From positions 127,429 to 191,428 of the forward strand of contig NZFL01000012.1 of NCBI GenBank assembly GCA_002690655.1: a stretch of DNA of 64,000 bases, in the 5' to 3' direction. Source of the stretch: Pedosphaera sp. (GTDB taxonomy: Bacteria > Verrucomicrobiota > Verrucomicrobiia > Limisphaerales > AAA164-E04). The position numbers and the translations under genes were made by a program. This document shows positions 46,779-55,354 of the stretch, piece after piece. The notes beneath the pieces are model-generated. The model saw only the letters and a program-made list of their open reading frames with translations. It made no database searches and was not told where the DNA came from. Positions within the stretch are counted from its first letter, which is position 1, and each line of letters opens with the position of its first letter.

Positions 46779-49571
46779 TTACTTTCGGGATTTCTTTTTG
46801 ACTGCTTTCTTGGCGGTTTTAGCCTTGGGCGCGGGTGCATCTTCCAAGGCAGCTTGAGCGGCAGCCAATCGAGCCACAGGAACACGGAATGGAGAACAAC
46901 TTACATAGTTCAATCCCAGTTTGTGACAGAAGCCCACACTGGATGGATCACCTCCATGTTCTCCGCAGATTCCCAGTTTGATCTCTGGACGAGTGGAGCG
47001 ACCTTTGGCTGTTGCAATTTCCATCAACTGGCCCACGCCGTCTTGATCCACGCTTGCGAATGGATTCGATTTCACAATTTCAACTTCCTGATAAGCAGGA
47101 AGAAAGGTTCCACTGTCATCACGACTCATTCCCAGAGTTGTTTGGGTCAGGTCATTCGTACCAAAACTGAAGAACTGAGCGTGTTTTGCAATTTCATCTG
47201 CAGTCAGCGCACCACGAGGCACTTCGATCATGGTTCCAACAAGATAATTGAACTTCACCTTCTTCTCCTTGGAAACTTCCGCTGCAACCCGATGTATCAC
47301 TTCGATCTGAAGCTCCAGTTCGCGAGCGAAACCGACCAAAGGCACCATGATTTCAGGGCGGCATTTGATTTTCTTCTTCTTCTGAACATTCGCAGCAGCC
47401 TCAAAAATGGCACGTGCCTGCATTGCACTGATTTCAGGATAAACCACGCCAAGACGGCAGCCACGATGACCCAGCATAGGGTTGAACTCATGGAGTTCAT
47501 GGACACGCTTACTGATCAGATCCATGCTTACACCCAAGGTGTCAGCAAGTTGAGACTGGGCAGCCTGATCATGAGGCAGGAATTCATGCAATGGTGGATC
47601 CAGCAAACGAATGGTTGCAGGCAATCCTTTAAGAGCTTTGAAGATACCTTCAAAATCCTCACGTTGATAAGGGAGCAACTTATCGAGAGCTTTTTGACGA
47701 TCATCCATCTTGTCAGCAAGGATCATTTCACGCACAGCATCGATTCGGTTACCTTCAAAGAACATGTGTTCCGTGCGGGTCAAGCCAATACCAATGGCTC
47801 CAAAAGCGACGGCGTTCTCTGTCTGTTCCGGGGTATCAGCGTTGGTGCGAACACCCAGTTTGGTAACTTTTTTACACCATCCCATGAGCTGAGAAAAATC
47901 CCTGAAGGTTTTACTCTTTTTGGGATTCAGTGTCTTCTGGACCAGAACTTGAACGACCTCTGAAGGTGATGTGTCTACTTTACCTTCGTAGATATTACCT
48001 GAAGTTCCGTCGATGGATACAAACTGACCTTCCTTGAGGACCAACTTACCAACCGTCATGGTCTTGTCATGATAGTCAATTGAAAGCTCATCTGCACCGC
48101 AGACGCAAACTTTACCCATCTGACGAGCAACCAAGGCAGCATGTGAGCTGACGCCCCCGCGAGCGGTTAGGATGCCTTCGGATGCAATCATACCTCGTAG
48201 ATCCTCAGGCGAGGTTTCAATCCGCACCAGCAATACTTTTTCGCCCTTGTCTGCAGCTTCAACAGCCCGGTCGGCATTGAAGTAGATTTGACCTGTGGCA
48301 GCACCAGGACCAGCCGGGAGACCATGAGCAATCTTGTTGGCCTTCTTGATCGCCTTGGAGTTAAAAATAGGTGCCAGCAATTGATCCAATTGGTCAGCTG
48401 GGACTCGCTGCACAGCGGTTTGCCAATCGATCAGTTTTTCACGCACCATGTCGCAAGCAATGTGAACCGCAGCAACGCCTGTGCGTTTACCATTACGGGT
48501 CTGGAGCATGTAAACTTCACCTTCTTCAATGGTGAATTCAAAGTCCTGCATGTCCGTGAAGTGAGATTCAAGCGTATGACGAATCGCATCCAATTCAGCA
48601 TATGCCTTGGGCATGACTTTCTTTAAATCGGCAACAGGTTCCGGTGTACGAACACCGGCCACCACGTCTTCACCCTGAGCATTGATCAGGAATTCACCGT
48701 AGAAAACTTTTTCACCGTTGGCGGGGTCACGAGTGAATGCCACACCTGAACCAGAGTCGTCACCGGTGTTACCAAACACCATGGCCTGGACATTGACAGC
48801 TGTCCCCCATTCATGAGGGATACCGTATTTGCGGCGGTAAACATTAGCGCGATCATTATTCCATGAACCGAACACAGCACCTACAGCCCCTTGAAGTTGC
48901 TTCCAGGGATCCGAAGGGAATGATTTACGGGTGCGATCTTTGACCAATTTCTTGAATCGGCGCACCAATTCCTTCACCTGATCAGCATCCAAACGAGTAT
49001 CTTCGGCATGAGGTTCGCCAGGAAACAGCTCTTCCTTGTATTCCTCGATAACGCTCTCGAATGGTTCATGGTCTTCACCTGGACGGCTTTGAACACCCAT
49101 GACCACGTCACCATACATCTGAATGAAACGACGGTAGCAATCCCAAGCGAACCGCTCATTGCCACTTGCTTTGGCAAGCGCCTTCACGGTCTTGTCATTA
49201 AGACCGAGGTTGAGGATAGTATCCATCATTCCGGGCATCGAGTCCCGGGCTCCTGAGCGAACAGCTACCAGAAGCGGGCGATTTTCATCACCAAATTTTT
49301 TCTTAAGGATGCGCTCCATATTACGAACGCCATTCTCCATTTGTGCCTGAAGTTCCTTGGGATAGCTGCGTTTGTGGTCGTAGAAATAAGTGCAAACGTC
49401 GGTAGAAATGGTAAACCCCGGAGGTACCGGTAAACCGATACGGGTCATTTCCGCCAAGTTGGCTCCTTTGCCCCCTAGGAGCTCCTTCATTTTACCGTTA
49501 CCATCGGCTTTTTTATTACCGAATTTGTAGACGTACTTTTGTTTTTTTGTTCCTGATGCTTTCTTAGCCAT
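46779..49571 (-). CDS. ppdK: Pyruvate, phosphate dikinase
   Basis: From ATG 49571 the enzyme is 930 residues; the longer frame to 49682 adds an untypical leader. It interconverts pyruvate, ATP and phosphate with phosphoenolpyruvate, AMP and pyrophosphate. The nucleotide-binding N-terminal half has [31 protein letters not shown] and the ARDPANGEK-like segment; the phosphohistidine domain has [20 protein letters not shown] near residue 470 with the catalytic histidine; the C-terminal PEP domain ends [17 protein letters not shown] and [20 protein letters not shown] Lys/Ala-rich tail of about 20 residues follows. The order of domains and length are normal. It is a single gene, divergent from the SAM hydrolase gene. 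Confidence 0.97.
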   Translation of the reverse strand: MAKKASGTKKQKYVYKFGNKKADGNGKMKELLGGKGANLAEMTRIGLPVPPGFTISTDVCTYFYDHKRSYPKELQAQMENGVRNMERILKKKFGDENRPLLVAVRSGARDSMPGMMDTILNLGLNDKTVKALAKASGNERFAWDCYRRFIQMYGDVVMGVQSRPGEDHEPFESVIEEYKEELFPGEPHAEDTRLDADQVKELVRRFKKLVKDRTRKSFPSDPWKQLQGAVGAVFGSWNNDRANVYRRKYGIPHEWGTAVNVQAMVFGNTGDDSGSGVAFTRDPANGEKVFYGEFLINAQGEDVVAGVRTPEPVADLKKVMPKAYAELDAIRHTLESHFTDMQDFEFTIEEGEVYMLQTRNGKRTGVAAVHIACDMVREKLIDWQTAVQRVPADQLDQLLAPIFNSKAIKKANKIAHGLPAGPGAATGQIYFNADRAVEAADKGEKVLLVRIETSPEDLRGMIASEGILTARGGVSSHAALVARQMGKVCVCGADELSIDYHDKTMTVGKLVLKEGQFVSIDGTSGNIYEGKVDTSPSEVVQVLVQKTLNPKKSKTFRDFSQLMGWCKKVTKLGVRTNADTPEQTENAVAFGAIGIGLTRTEHMFFEGNRIDAVREMILADKMDDRQKALDKLLPYQREDFEGIFKALKGLPATIRLLDPPLHEFLPHDQAAQSQLADTLGVSMDLISKRVHELHEFNPMLGHRGCRLGVVYPEISAMQARAIFEAAANVQKKKKIKCRPEIMVPLVGFARELELQIEVIHRVAAEVSKEKKVKFNYLVGTMIEVPRGALTADEIAKHAQFFSFGTNDLTQTTLGMSRDDSGTFLPAYQEVEIVKSNPFASVDQDGVGQLMEIATAKGRSTRPEIKLGICGEHGGDPSSVGFCHKLGLNYVSCSPFRVPVARLAAAQAALEDAPAPKAKTAKKAVKKKSRK

Positions 49572-49715
49572 AATTTTCTTTATGCGTGGAATCTGAAAAA
49601 ATAGATTGTCGGAGTCCGTCCGCGCCCGTTTCCCTTTGCGGCACAAAAAACGAGCGCGGAACTTATCAAAGAATGCCCACAAATGTCAATGTCCGAGTTC
49701 AGATCAGATACGAGC

Positions 49716-50492
49716 ATGATTACCTTAACGACAGATTTTGGCACTACTGATTGGTTCGTAGCTGTCATGAAAGGTGTCATTACAGCTTTCAATCCAAAGG
49801 CACATTTTACAGATATATCACACCACATTTCCCCCGGAAACATTCGAGAAGCAGCCTTTGTCTTGAAACAGGCGCTTCCCTGGTTCCCTGAGAAAACCAT
49901 TCACCTGGCAGTTGTTGATCCCGGGGTAGGCACTTCACGCAGGAGTTTGATCATCGAAACAGATTCACAGTATCTGGTCGGGCCTGATAATGGCATTTTC
50001 AGTTGGGCTCTTCTTGACATGGAAATAGTCCGTATCATTCGGTTAGATGCTACAAGATTCAGCAGCCCCGTCAGCAGCACTTTCCATGGCCGTGACTTGT
50101 TTGCGCCCGCTGCAGCAAGGCTTTCATCGGGAGAAAACCCCTTAAATCTAGGAGAACAGACACACTCGATGATTCAAATCGACTGGCCCCAGCACGAGGT
50201 AACAAAAGACGGCTTTCTGGGTCAGGTTCTTCACAAGGACAGATTTGGAAATTTAATCACCAATTTACCAAGCACATGTATTTCAACTGACGACATGAGG
50301 AAATTGTTTGAAGTTCGCAGCCACGGCAAGGTTTTACCAATAAAAATCCACTCAACTTATCACCTCGCTTCATCGAACAATCCTGCACTGATATCCGCAT
50401 CCACTGGCTTTCTTGAGTTTGCCATAAAAGACGGAAGCGCTGCGCATCAAATGGGCTGGGAAGCAGGTCAATCCTTTGAATTGATTCGTTAA
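49716..50492 (+). CDS. SAM hydrolase / hydroxide adenosyltransferase family protein (DUF62)
   Basis: The 258-residue protein starts MITLTTDFGTTDWFVAVMKG, the usual N-terminus of S-adenosyl-L-methionine hydroxide adenosyltransferases, which is why ATG 49716 is preferred over the in-frame ATGs at 49683 and 49689. Family motifs are VVDPGVGTSRRSL near 68-80, GPDNGIFSWAL near 89-99 and TFHGRDLFAPAAARL near 126-140. Members cleave SAM to adenosine and methionine; the fluorinase and chlorinase are relatives but lack the conserved hydroxide-activating residues seen in hydrolases. It converges with the DnaJ gene (33 nt). Confidence 0.9.
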   Translation: MITLTTDFGTTDWFVAVMKGVITAFNPKAHFTDISHHISPGNIREAAFVLKQALPWFPEKTIHLAVVDPGVGTSRRSLIIETDSQYLVGPDNGIFSWALLDMEIVRIIRLDATRFSSPVSSTFHGRDLFAPAAARLSSGENPLNLGEQTHSMIQIDWPQHEVTKDGFLGQVLHKDRFGNLITNLPSTCISTDDMRKLFEVRSHGKVLPIKIHSTYHLASSNNPALISASTGFLEFAIKDGSAAHQMGWEAGQSFELIR

Positions 50493-50525
50493 CTTCACTG
50501 TCCCTGCAAGAAACACTGAATTCGG

Positions 50526-51458
50526 TCAACGATCTTGCCCAGCTTGAAACGAGGACCTTTGCCTGAGCTTTTCCCAAAGTTCCTTTTCTTCACTGGAAAT
50601 ACTTTTGGGAATATCCACCTTGAGCTGGACATGTAGATCTCCTTCACGTCCATCGCTTGAAGGAAGCCCCTTTCCTTTGAGCCTTAATTTCTGCCCGTTT
50701 TGACTTCCGGCAGGAATCCTGATTTGAACATGACCGTGCAAAGTAGGCACTTGTAATTGCCCTCCAAGCACGGCGTCCCATGGAGCCAAAGGCAAATCAA
50801 ATAGCAGGTTCCCATTTTTCACTTTAAAATCAGGATGACGAGCATATCTGACAATAAGAAACAGATCACCCGCCGTGCTAGCTCCATGGCCCATTTCACC
50901 TTTTCCGGCCAATCGGAGTTTTTGCCCGTCAGCGACTCCCTTTGGAATTTTTACTTTGAATGGCTGAGGAGCCCCGGAACCACCTCGATCTTTTACGGTA
51001 ATAGAGCGGAATGAACCGCTTGCCACTTCTTCTAATGTGACCATGAGATCTGCCTGAACATCATTTCCACGCGCTTGCCTTTGGCGTCCCCCACCAAAAG
51101 GTGAATGACCGCGCTCACCACTGAAAAACTGTTCGAAAAAATCACTGAAACCGGTTCCACCCAGGTCAAAGTCAGGGTGACTACGCCCAGCTCCCCTGCC
51201 CTGCCAGCCTGGAGGCGGCCTGAAACCTGCACCCTGTTGCCAGTTACTGCCCAGAGAATCGTATTTCTGGCGTTTATCTGGATCACCGATTACCTCGTAA
51301 GCCTCATTGATCTCTTTGAATTTATCCTCTGCACCAGGTTTATTACCTGAAACATCGGGATGGTATTCACGCGCAAGCTTACGAAAGGCCTTGCGAATAT
51401 CATCCGCACTAGCCCTTTTGCTCACTCCCAAGGATTTGTAGTAGTCTTTGTATTCCAC
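50526..51458 (-). CDS. DnaJ-type co-chaperone (CbpA-like)
   Basis: The 310-residue protein has an N-terminal J domain with HPD at 33-35 (EYHPDVSGNK), a Gly/Phe-rich linker (ERGHSPFGGGRQRQ), and the two C-terminal peptide-binding beta domains (QADLMVTLEEVASGSFRSITV, VKIPKGVADGQKLRLAGKG, VQIRIPAGSQNGQKLRLKGKGL). It lacks the zinc-finger CXXCXGXG repeats of DnaJ, so it is CbpA-like. It should stimulate DnaK ATPase activity. It heads a minus-strand run separate from the CPBP protease gene by 60 nt. A conserved CbpM partner is not seen. Confidence 0.93.
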   Translation of the reverse strand: MEYKDYYKSLGVSKRASADDIRKAFRKLAREYHPDVSGNKPGAEDKFKEINEAYEVIGDPDKRQKYDSLGSNWQQGAGFRPPPGWQGRGAGRSHPDFDLGGTGFSDFFEQFFSGERGHSPFGGGRQRQARGNDVQADLMVTLEEVASGSFRSITVKDRGGSGAPQPFKVKIPKGVADGQKLRLAGKGEMGHGASTAGDLFLIVRYARHPDFKVKNGNLLFDLPLAPWDAVLGGQLQVPTLHGHVQIRIPAGSQNGQKLRLKGKGLPSSDGREGDLHVQLKVDIPKSISSEEKELWEKLRQRSSFQAGQDR

Positions 51459-51518
51459 GTTGTTATGTTAATAGAAAATGCACCAATCAGATCGCTAAAT
51501 CAACGCGATTCAGAATAA

Positions 51519-52214
51519 TCACCAGAACTGCCAGGCACCTCGGGTGGCAACATGAATCCCAAGCAGAAAATTGGTAATGGCATGCGCGGTGATGGCATCT
51601 CCCAATCGGTTTTTACGAATGACCAAGCATTGGTAAAGCAATCCACACAATATACCCGACAACCATTCATTGTGAGCCAAACCGAATAATGCAGAAGTTC
51701 CCAGGAACGCACCCCAATGCATTTGACCTAGGGGTATTTTATCGAAATGAGGTTGAACAATGTATCGGTAAATAGTGGATCGATAGAACACTTCCTCAAG
51801 AGGAGGCACCACAACGGTCATCCCGAGTATCCGAACCACAATAAACAACCAGGCCAACGCAGTACCTTGACCGAAAAGGGCATGAGGATTCCAGACAAAG
51901 GCATCTTCTTTATCTCCTCCACCAAAATCGCTTAAGTGCGGAAAATAAGGATCCAACCCTACCCATAGCACGTAAACGAGAATCCCTACAGCAATGGCTT
52001 CCCAGCTAAAATGCCACCTCATCTCTTTCACTCGAGGCCACATCCAGGCTATCAATCCGATGCCCACGACAGATTTAATCAGATAGAGCCAAAAGGCGGA
52101 ACTATCCCCAAACTGCCCCTGACCACTGGTCAGAATGAGAAAGAGGATGAAAGGTGCCATTCGCACCCCCATCGGAGAATTCACTAATTTTTGGTAAAGG
52201 GATGGTTGAGACAT
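51519..52214 (-). CDS. CPBP family intramembrane metalloprotease
   Basis: From ATG 52214 (a TTG 18 nt upstream is the alternative) the protein is 231 residues with several hydrophobic segments. The catalytic EExxxR motif is PLEEVFYR near residues 139-145, and the second metal-site histidine is in LAHNEWLSG near 181. A third motif region near the C-terminus has AHAITNFLLG. The overall pattern, including the FVWNPHALFG segment, resembles the CAAX-protease-like group often linked to exosortases, but no exosortase gene or PEP-CTERM tail is seen here. Substrate unknown. Confidence 0.85.
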   Translation of the reverse strand: MSQPSLYQKLVNSPMGVRMAPFILFLILTSGQGQFGDSSAFWLYLIKSVVGIGLIAWMWPRVKEMRWHFSWEAIAVGILVYVLWVGLDPYFPHLSDFGGGDKEDAFVWNPHALFGQGTALAWLFIVVRILGMTVVVPPLEEVFYRSTIYRYIVQPHFDKIPLGQMHWGAFLGTSALFGLAHNEWLSGILCGLLYQCLVIRKNRLGDAITAHAITNFLLGIHVATRGAWQFW

Positions 52215-52273
52215 GTATAATAAAAGGGGCAATTAATTAAGGAAACTGTATCGCATCGCACGGAAACCCAACA

Positions 52274-53776
52274 TCAATAATCAGCACCGATTGCACTAAG
52301 TTTGGTAGATTCTCTCCACGCCTGCAAAGCGGATTTAAGCTGTGCAAGCTTGTTCGGTCTTTTCTCCGCGAGGTTCACGGATTCAGAAATATCTTCATTC
52401 AAATCAAACAAATAATCCGTCTTCCCCTGATCAGGGCTGTAGTATTTCAAATTACCTCGCATCCAGGCCACTTGTCTGGCCGATTGAAATCCTATCTCCC
52501 GTTTCATGAGATCATCGACTCCCTGGTTCTTGTCTGGATATATCAGGCGCTTGAGACTTGTTCCATCGTAAGGACGATTAGGCAGATCAACACCTAACAG
52601 ATCGGCAATGGTAGGGAGAAAGTCACTCGTCACAGCTGGCACATTGGAACGTTTGCCTTTTGAAACCGTCCCTTGCCACTCAAGAATAGCAGGCACGCGC
52701 ACACCACCGTCATGCAGGCTGCGTTTACGCCCTCTCAAGGGCCAGGCTGATCCCGGCCCCTGAAAACTATTCCCTTCGGGCCCATTATCGGCGCAAAACC
52801 AAAGGACCGTATCATTGCTAAGTTCCCAGTCCTTGAGTGCTTTTCGCAATCGCCCTACCTGGTGATCTAAGGCGGAGATACAACCATAATAATGTTTATG
52901 GTAACCACCTAGAGTATCATATGGAGCTGTCCAACGTTTTCCTGAGACAACCGGCAAATGAGGGGCATGAAACCAAATAACCGTGAAAAAAGGTTGTTCA
53001 CTATCCAAATTGTTTTCGATGAACTTCATCGCTTGATCCATGATGACTTTCGAATCATCCCCATCCAGCGGTTCCTTTACTTCTCCTTTGGGAGTCCAAT
53101 AGGCAGTTCCATACGGGGCGCGCTTGTTAGCTGAAACAGGGTCCCACCATTTACCATTGTGTTTAGGTGGTGCCCATAATGGATCCCAGGTTGGTGTTTT
53201 GGCTTCTGTACTGAAAAAGGTATCAAATCCATGGTCCGTTGGTGGCGCAAAATGCTGCTGATTGCGATCTCCTCCCCTATTGGAATCGCGCCCGGTTTTG
53301 GCCAGTGTTCCCAGATGCCATTTGCCGAAATGACCGGTTTGGTATCCTTGGCTTTTCAACATTTCCGCCAAGGTCCATTCTTCTTTCAGAAGATGGCCAG
53401 CATTGGCAGTTAAAATACCATATCGGTAAGGATGCCTTCCCGTGAGGCATGAGCCTCGCGTAGGACTGCAGACGGGAGCCGCTGCGTAAAAACGATCAAA
53501 AACCAATCCATGGTCCGCCATCTCATCAAGTGCCGGAGTCTTTACCACTTCATTACCATTGAACCCTGTGTCACTCCAGCCCAAGTCATCCGCCATCAGC
53601 AGGATCACATTAGGAGGCTTGGCTTCGCTGGAAAACACCCACATAGCCAAACACAGCAGAAACGCCCTTACCACCCCTTTCAAGGCCACGTTTATTGCAT
53701 TCCACACATGAGGTGACTGCAAAAAAAGCGTAGCGTGAGACGATAATTCCACTTGTCCATTGTTTGAATTTATCAT
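52274..53776 (-). CDS. Type I sulfatase
   Basis: The 500-residue hydrolase has ADDLGWSDTGFNGN near 62-75 (metal-binding DD) and the sulfatase signature CSPTRGSCLTGRHPYR near 103-118, where C103 would be oxidised to formylglycine. Further sites are HFGKWHLG, FFTVIWFHAPHLP and WFCADNGPEG. An N-terminal hydrophobic segment (VVRAFLLCLAMWVFSS) suggests export. Sulfatases of this group remove sulfate from polysaccharides or aryl esters and are abundant in marine Verrucomicrobiota. No formylglycine-generating enzyme gene is adjacent. The N-terminal start is uncertain; ATG 53776 has no convincing ribosome binding site. Confidence 0.93.
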   Translation of the reverse strand: MINSNNGQVELSSHATLFLQSPHVWNAINVALKGVVRAFLLCLAMWVFSSEAKPPNVILLMADDLGWSDTGFNGNEVVKTPALDEMADHGLVFDRFYAAAPVCSPTRGSCLTGRHPYRYGILTANAGHLLKEEWTLAEMLKSQGYQTGHFGKWHLGTLAKTGRDSNRGGDRNQQHFAPPTDHGFDTFFSTEAKTPTWDPLWAPPKHNGKWWDPVSANKRAPYGTAYWTPKGEVKEPLDGDDSKVIMDQAMKFIENNLDSEQPFFTVIWFHAPHLPVVSGKRWTAPYDTLGGYHKHYYGCISALDHQVGRLRKALKDWELSNDTVLWFCADNGPEGNSFQGPGSAWPLRGRKRSLHDGGVRVPAILEWQGTVSKGKRSNVPAVTSDFLPTIADLLGVDLPNRPYDGTSLKRLIYPDKNQGVDDLMKREIGFQSARQVAWMRGNLKYYSPDQGKTDYLFDLNEDISESVNLAEKRPNKLAQLKSALQAWRESTKLSAIGADY

Positions 53777-53814
53777 ACCTGTGAACTGCTGATGGCAATC
53801 TTGAAAGCAAGTTC

Positions 53815-54243
53815 ATGATGAAAACAATACTAAAATACTCTATCTTACTTACACTGACAACTTTGTTGACTTTGACGACTCAAGCAGCGGATCTGGATCG
53901 TCTGGCTGGCAAGTGGGTCGTCGAAAAGACCAACGATGATGGTCAAAAACTCAAGCAAATCATTGAAATAACGGGCGATAAATTCAAATTTTGGATCCAA
54001 ACACCGGAGGGTCAGACGATGATTTATGCCACTGGTGAAGCCAAGACGGAAAAAGCCGGAGATCTCCGCATATTAAAATTAACGGATATCAAAGCGGGTG
54101 AAAGCGAAAATAACATTGCAGATATCTACGACGATCGCACCATCGTTTATCGAACAGGATACCGAACACTGACTCTGGCGACGAATTTTGAAAGTTACCG
54201 GGACGAAGAACCCTCCTTGGATGTTTACAAGAAGCAAAACTGA
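53815..54243 (+). CDS. Small secreted hypothetical protein
   Basis: The 142-residue protein begins MMKTILKYSILLTLTTLLTLTTQAAD, a clear signal peptide, followed by LDRLAGKWVVEKTNDDGQKLKQ. The LxGxW start and repeated beta strands recall small lipocalin-like proteins known from Planctomycetota and Verrucomicrobiota (TIGR03067-like), but this is a weak resemblance. It is transcribed away from the sulfatase gene and ends 30 nt before a terminator, so it is a single-gene unit. Function unknown. Confidence 0.75.
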   Translation: MMKTILKYSILLTLTTLLTLTTQAADLDRLAGKWVVEKTNDDGQKLKQIIEITGDKFKFWIQTPEGQTMIYATGEAKTEKAGDLRILKLTDIKAGESENNIADIYDDRTIVYRTGYRTLTLATNFESYRDEEPSLDVYKKQN

Positions 54244-54272
54244 AGAAGGCTGACTCCAATCATTTAAATAAG

Positions 54273-54305
54273 GCCTGACTGGATGATGCCGGTCGGGCTT
54301 TTTTT
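54273..54305. terminator. Intrinsic terminator after the small secreted protein
   Basis: Arms at 54273-54282 and 54289-54298 form a 10-bp stem with two G-U pairs and a 6-nt loop, followed by seven T at 54299-54305. On the minus strand the same hairpin is followed by a weak T-rich stretch, so it may also serve the convergent gene. Confidence 0.85.
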
Positions 54306-54337
54306 ATTCAGGATATTAGAGGATGATTTTCTGTCTT

Positions 54338-55330
54338 TTATTTCAGACGATAAAATTTCCGGCTATTGGAGCCCCCGCTGTCATCCACCCAGTCAATGGA
54401 TCCAGTGGCCCCCAAATCAATTTTATTTTGAGCCACCTGCCATTCACTGAGATCAGATGAAGATTCCAATTGGTAAATGGAATTAGGCTCCCCTTGAAGA
54501 CGAATCACAAACCCTCCATTAGGTAAATGCCCCAGAGGCAAAAGCGTTGGAGGTGAGGGTGAATCCTCAATAACTTCAATGCGGTAATTATCAAAGACCA
54601 TGAAGTTATCGCCAGGAGCTTCAGGCTTGAAGATGGCCCAGACCGCATCAATATCACTAAGGTCGCGTTTTAGATTTTGCGTACTCACAGGCAGACCTTC
54701 TACCAGAAGCACATCACTCGCCCATGCAGACCATTTGTTAGCATCGAAATCGATATCTATCCTCAAGTTGTAAAATGTTTCGTTATCAAATTCAAAACCC
54801 GAAGCTTGCAGTGGCTCAGCATCATCCAGTGCATAGGATATCGCCTTGGTTTCATTGTCAAAATCAAGAGAAAAGAGCCTGAATCCCTCAGTGTTATAAA
54901 TACTCCACCTGAAATTATCGCGCTCCCCGTTGGTAGAGTCCAGAATCCCCATGGCAACCGTGAACCGAACAAGTTCACCTCCGCGCTCGGCAGGTTCAAA
55001 ACCCAATGGCTGCAGCAAGCTCAGGAACTCAACACTGGTCTCCTGCTCAGGTTTGACAAATCCGATATAAGCCTGTTGCCCTTCGCTCTCCAGAAAATCG
55101 GCCAACAAACCGGATGATCCATCATTGGACATTTCCAGAAATACATCTCCGCCTGCAAACCCAATCCAGCCATTTTGACCTATCAGATCCGCTTCCGTTG
55201 AATACCCCTCTTCTTCCTCAAAGGACGTTTCGTAGAGCAATCGGGTAAGCTTACCGTCAGATTGTCCGTTCATGGTTGTAACCAAACAAATCAAAAGGGC
55301 TAACACTGACAATCGTGGTAAATCGTTCAT
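54338..55330 (-). CDS. Secreted protein with C-terminal FYR-type module
   Basis: The 330-residue protein has a signal peptide (LSVLALLICLVTTMNGQ). The body is beta-rich with YETSFEEEEGYSTEADLIGQNGWIGFAGG at the start, recalling LamG/concanavalin-like secreted proteins of this group, but no catalytic motif is visible. The C-terminal 65 residues form a module with SIYQLESSSDLSEWQV and a final KFYRLK that closely resembles the end of the double-PA14 protein at 60179-62788. It lies 24 nt after the DUF6600-like lipoprotein gene and is probably co-transcribed. Ligand unknown; surface attachment or carbohydrate binding is possible. Confidence 0.78.
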   Translation of the reverse strand: MNDLPRLSVLALLICLVTTMNGQSDGKLTRLLYETSFEEEEGYSTEADLIGQNGWIGFAGGDVFLEMSNDGSSGLLADFLESEGQQAYIGFVKPEQETSVEFLSLLQPLGFEPAERGGELVRFTVAMGILDSTNGERDNFRWSIYNTEGFRLFSLDFDNETKAISYALDDAEPLQASGFEFDNETFYNLRIDIDFDANKWSAWASDVLLVEGLPVSTQNLKRDLSDIDAVWAIFKPEAPGDNFMVFDNYRIEVIEDSPSPPTLLPLGHLPNGGFVIRLQGEPNSIYQLESSSDLSEWQVAQNKIDLGATGSIDWVDDSGGSNSRKFYRLK

Positions 55331-55354
55331 GATGCTGCGTCCCGATTCAGATAT

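Noticed and set aside
46854-47963. Long plus-strand frame opposite ppdK (369 codons)
   Set aside because: It lies wholly inside the strongly supported ppdK gene and has no recognisable domain; its openness follows from codon use on the other strand.
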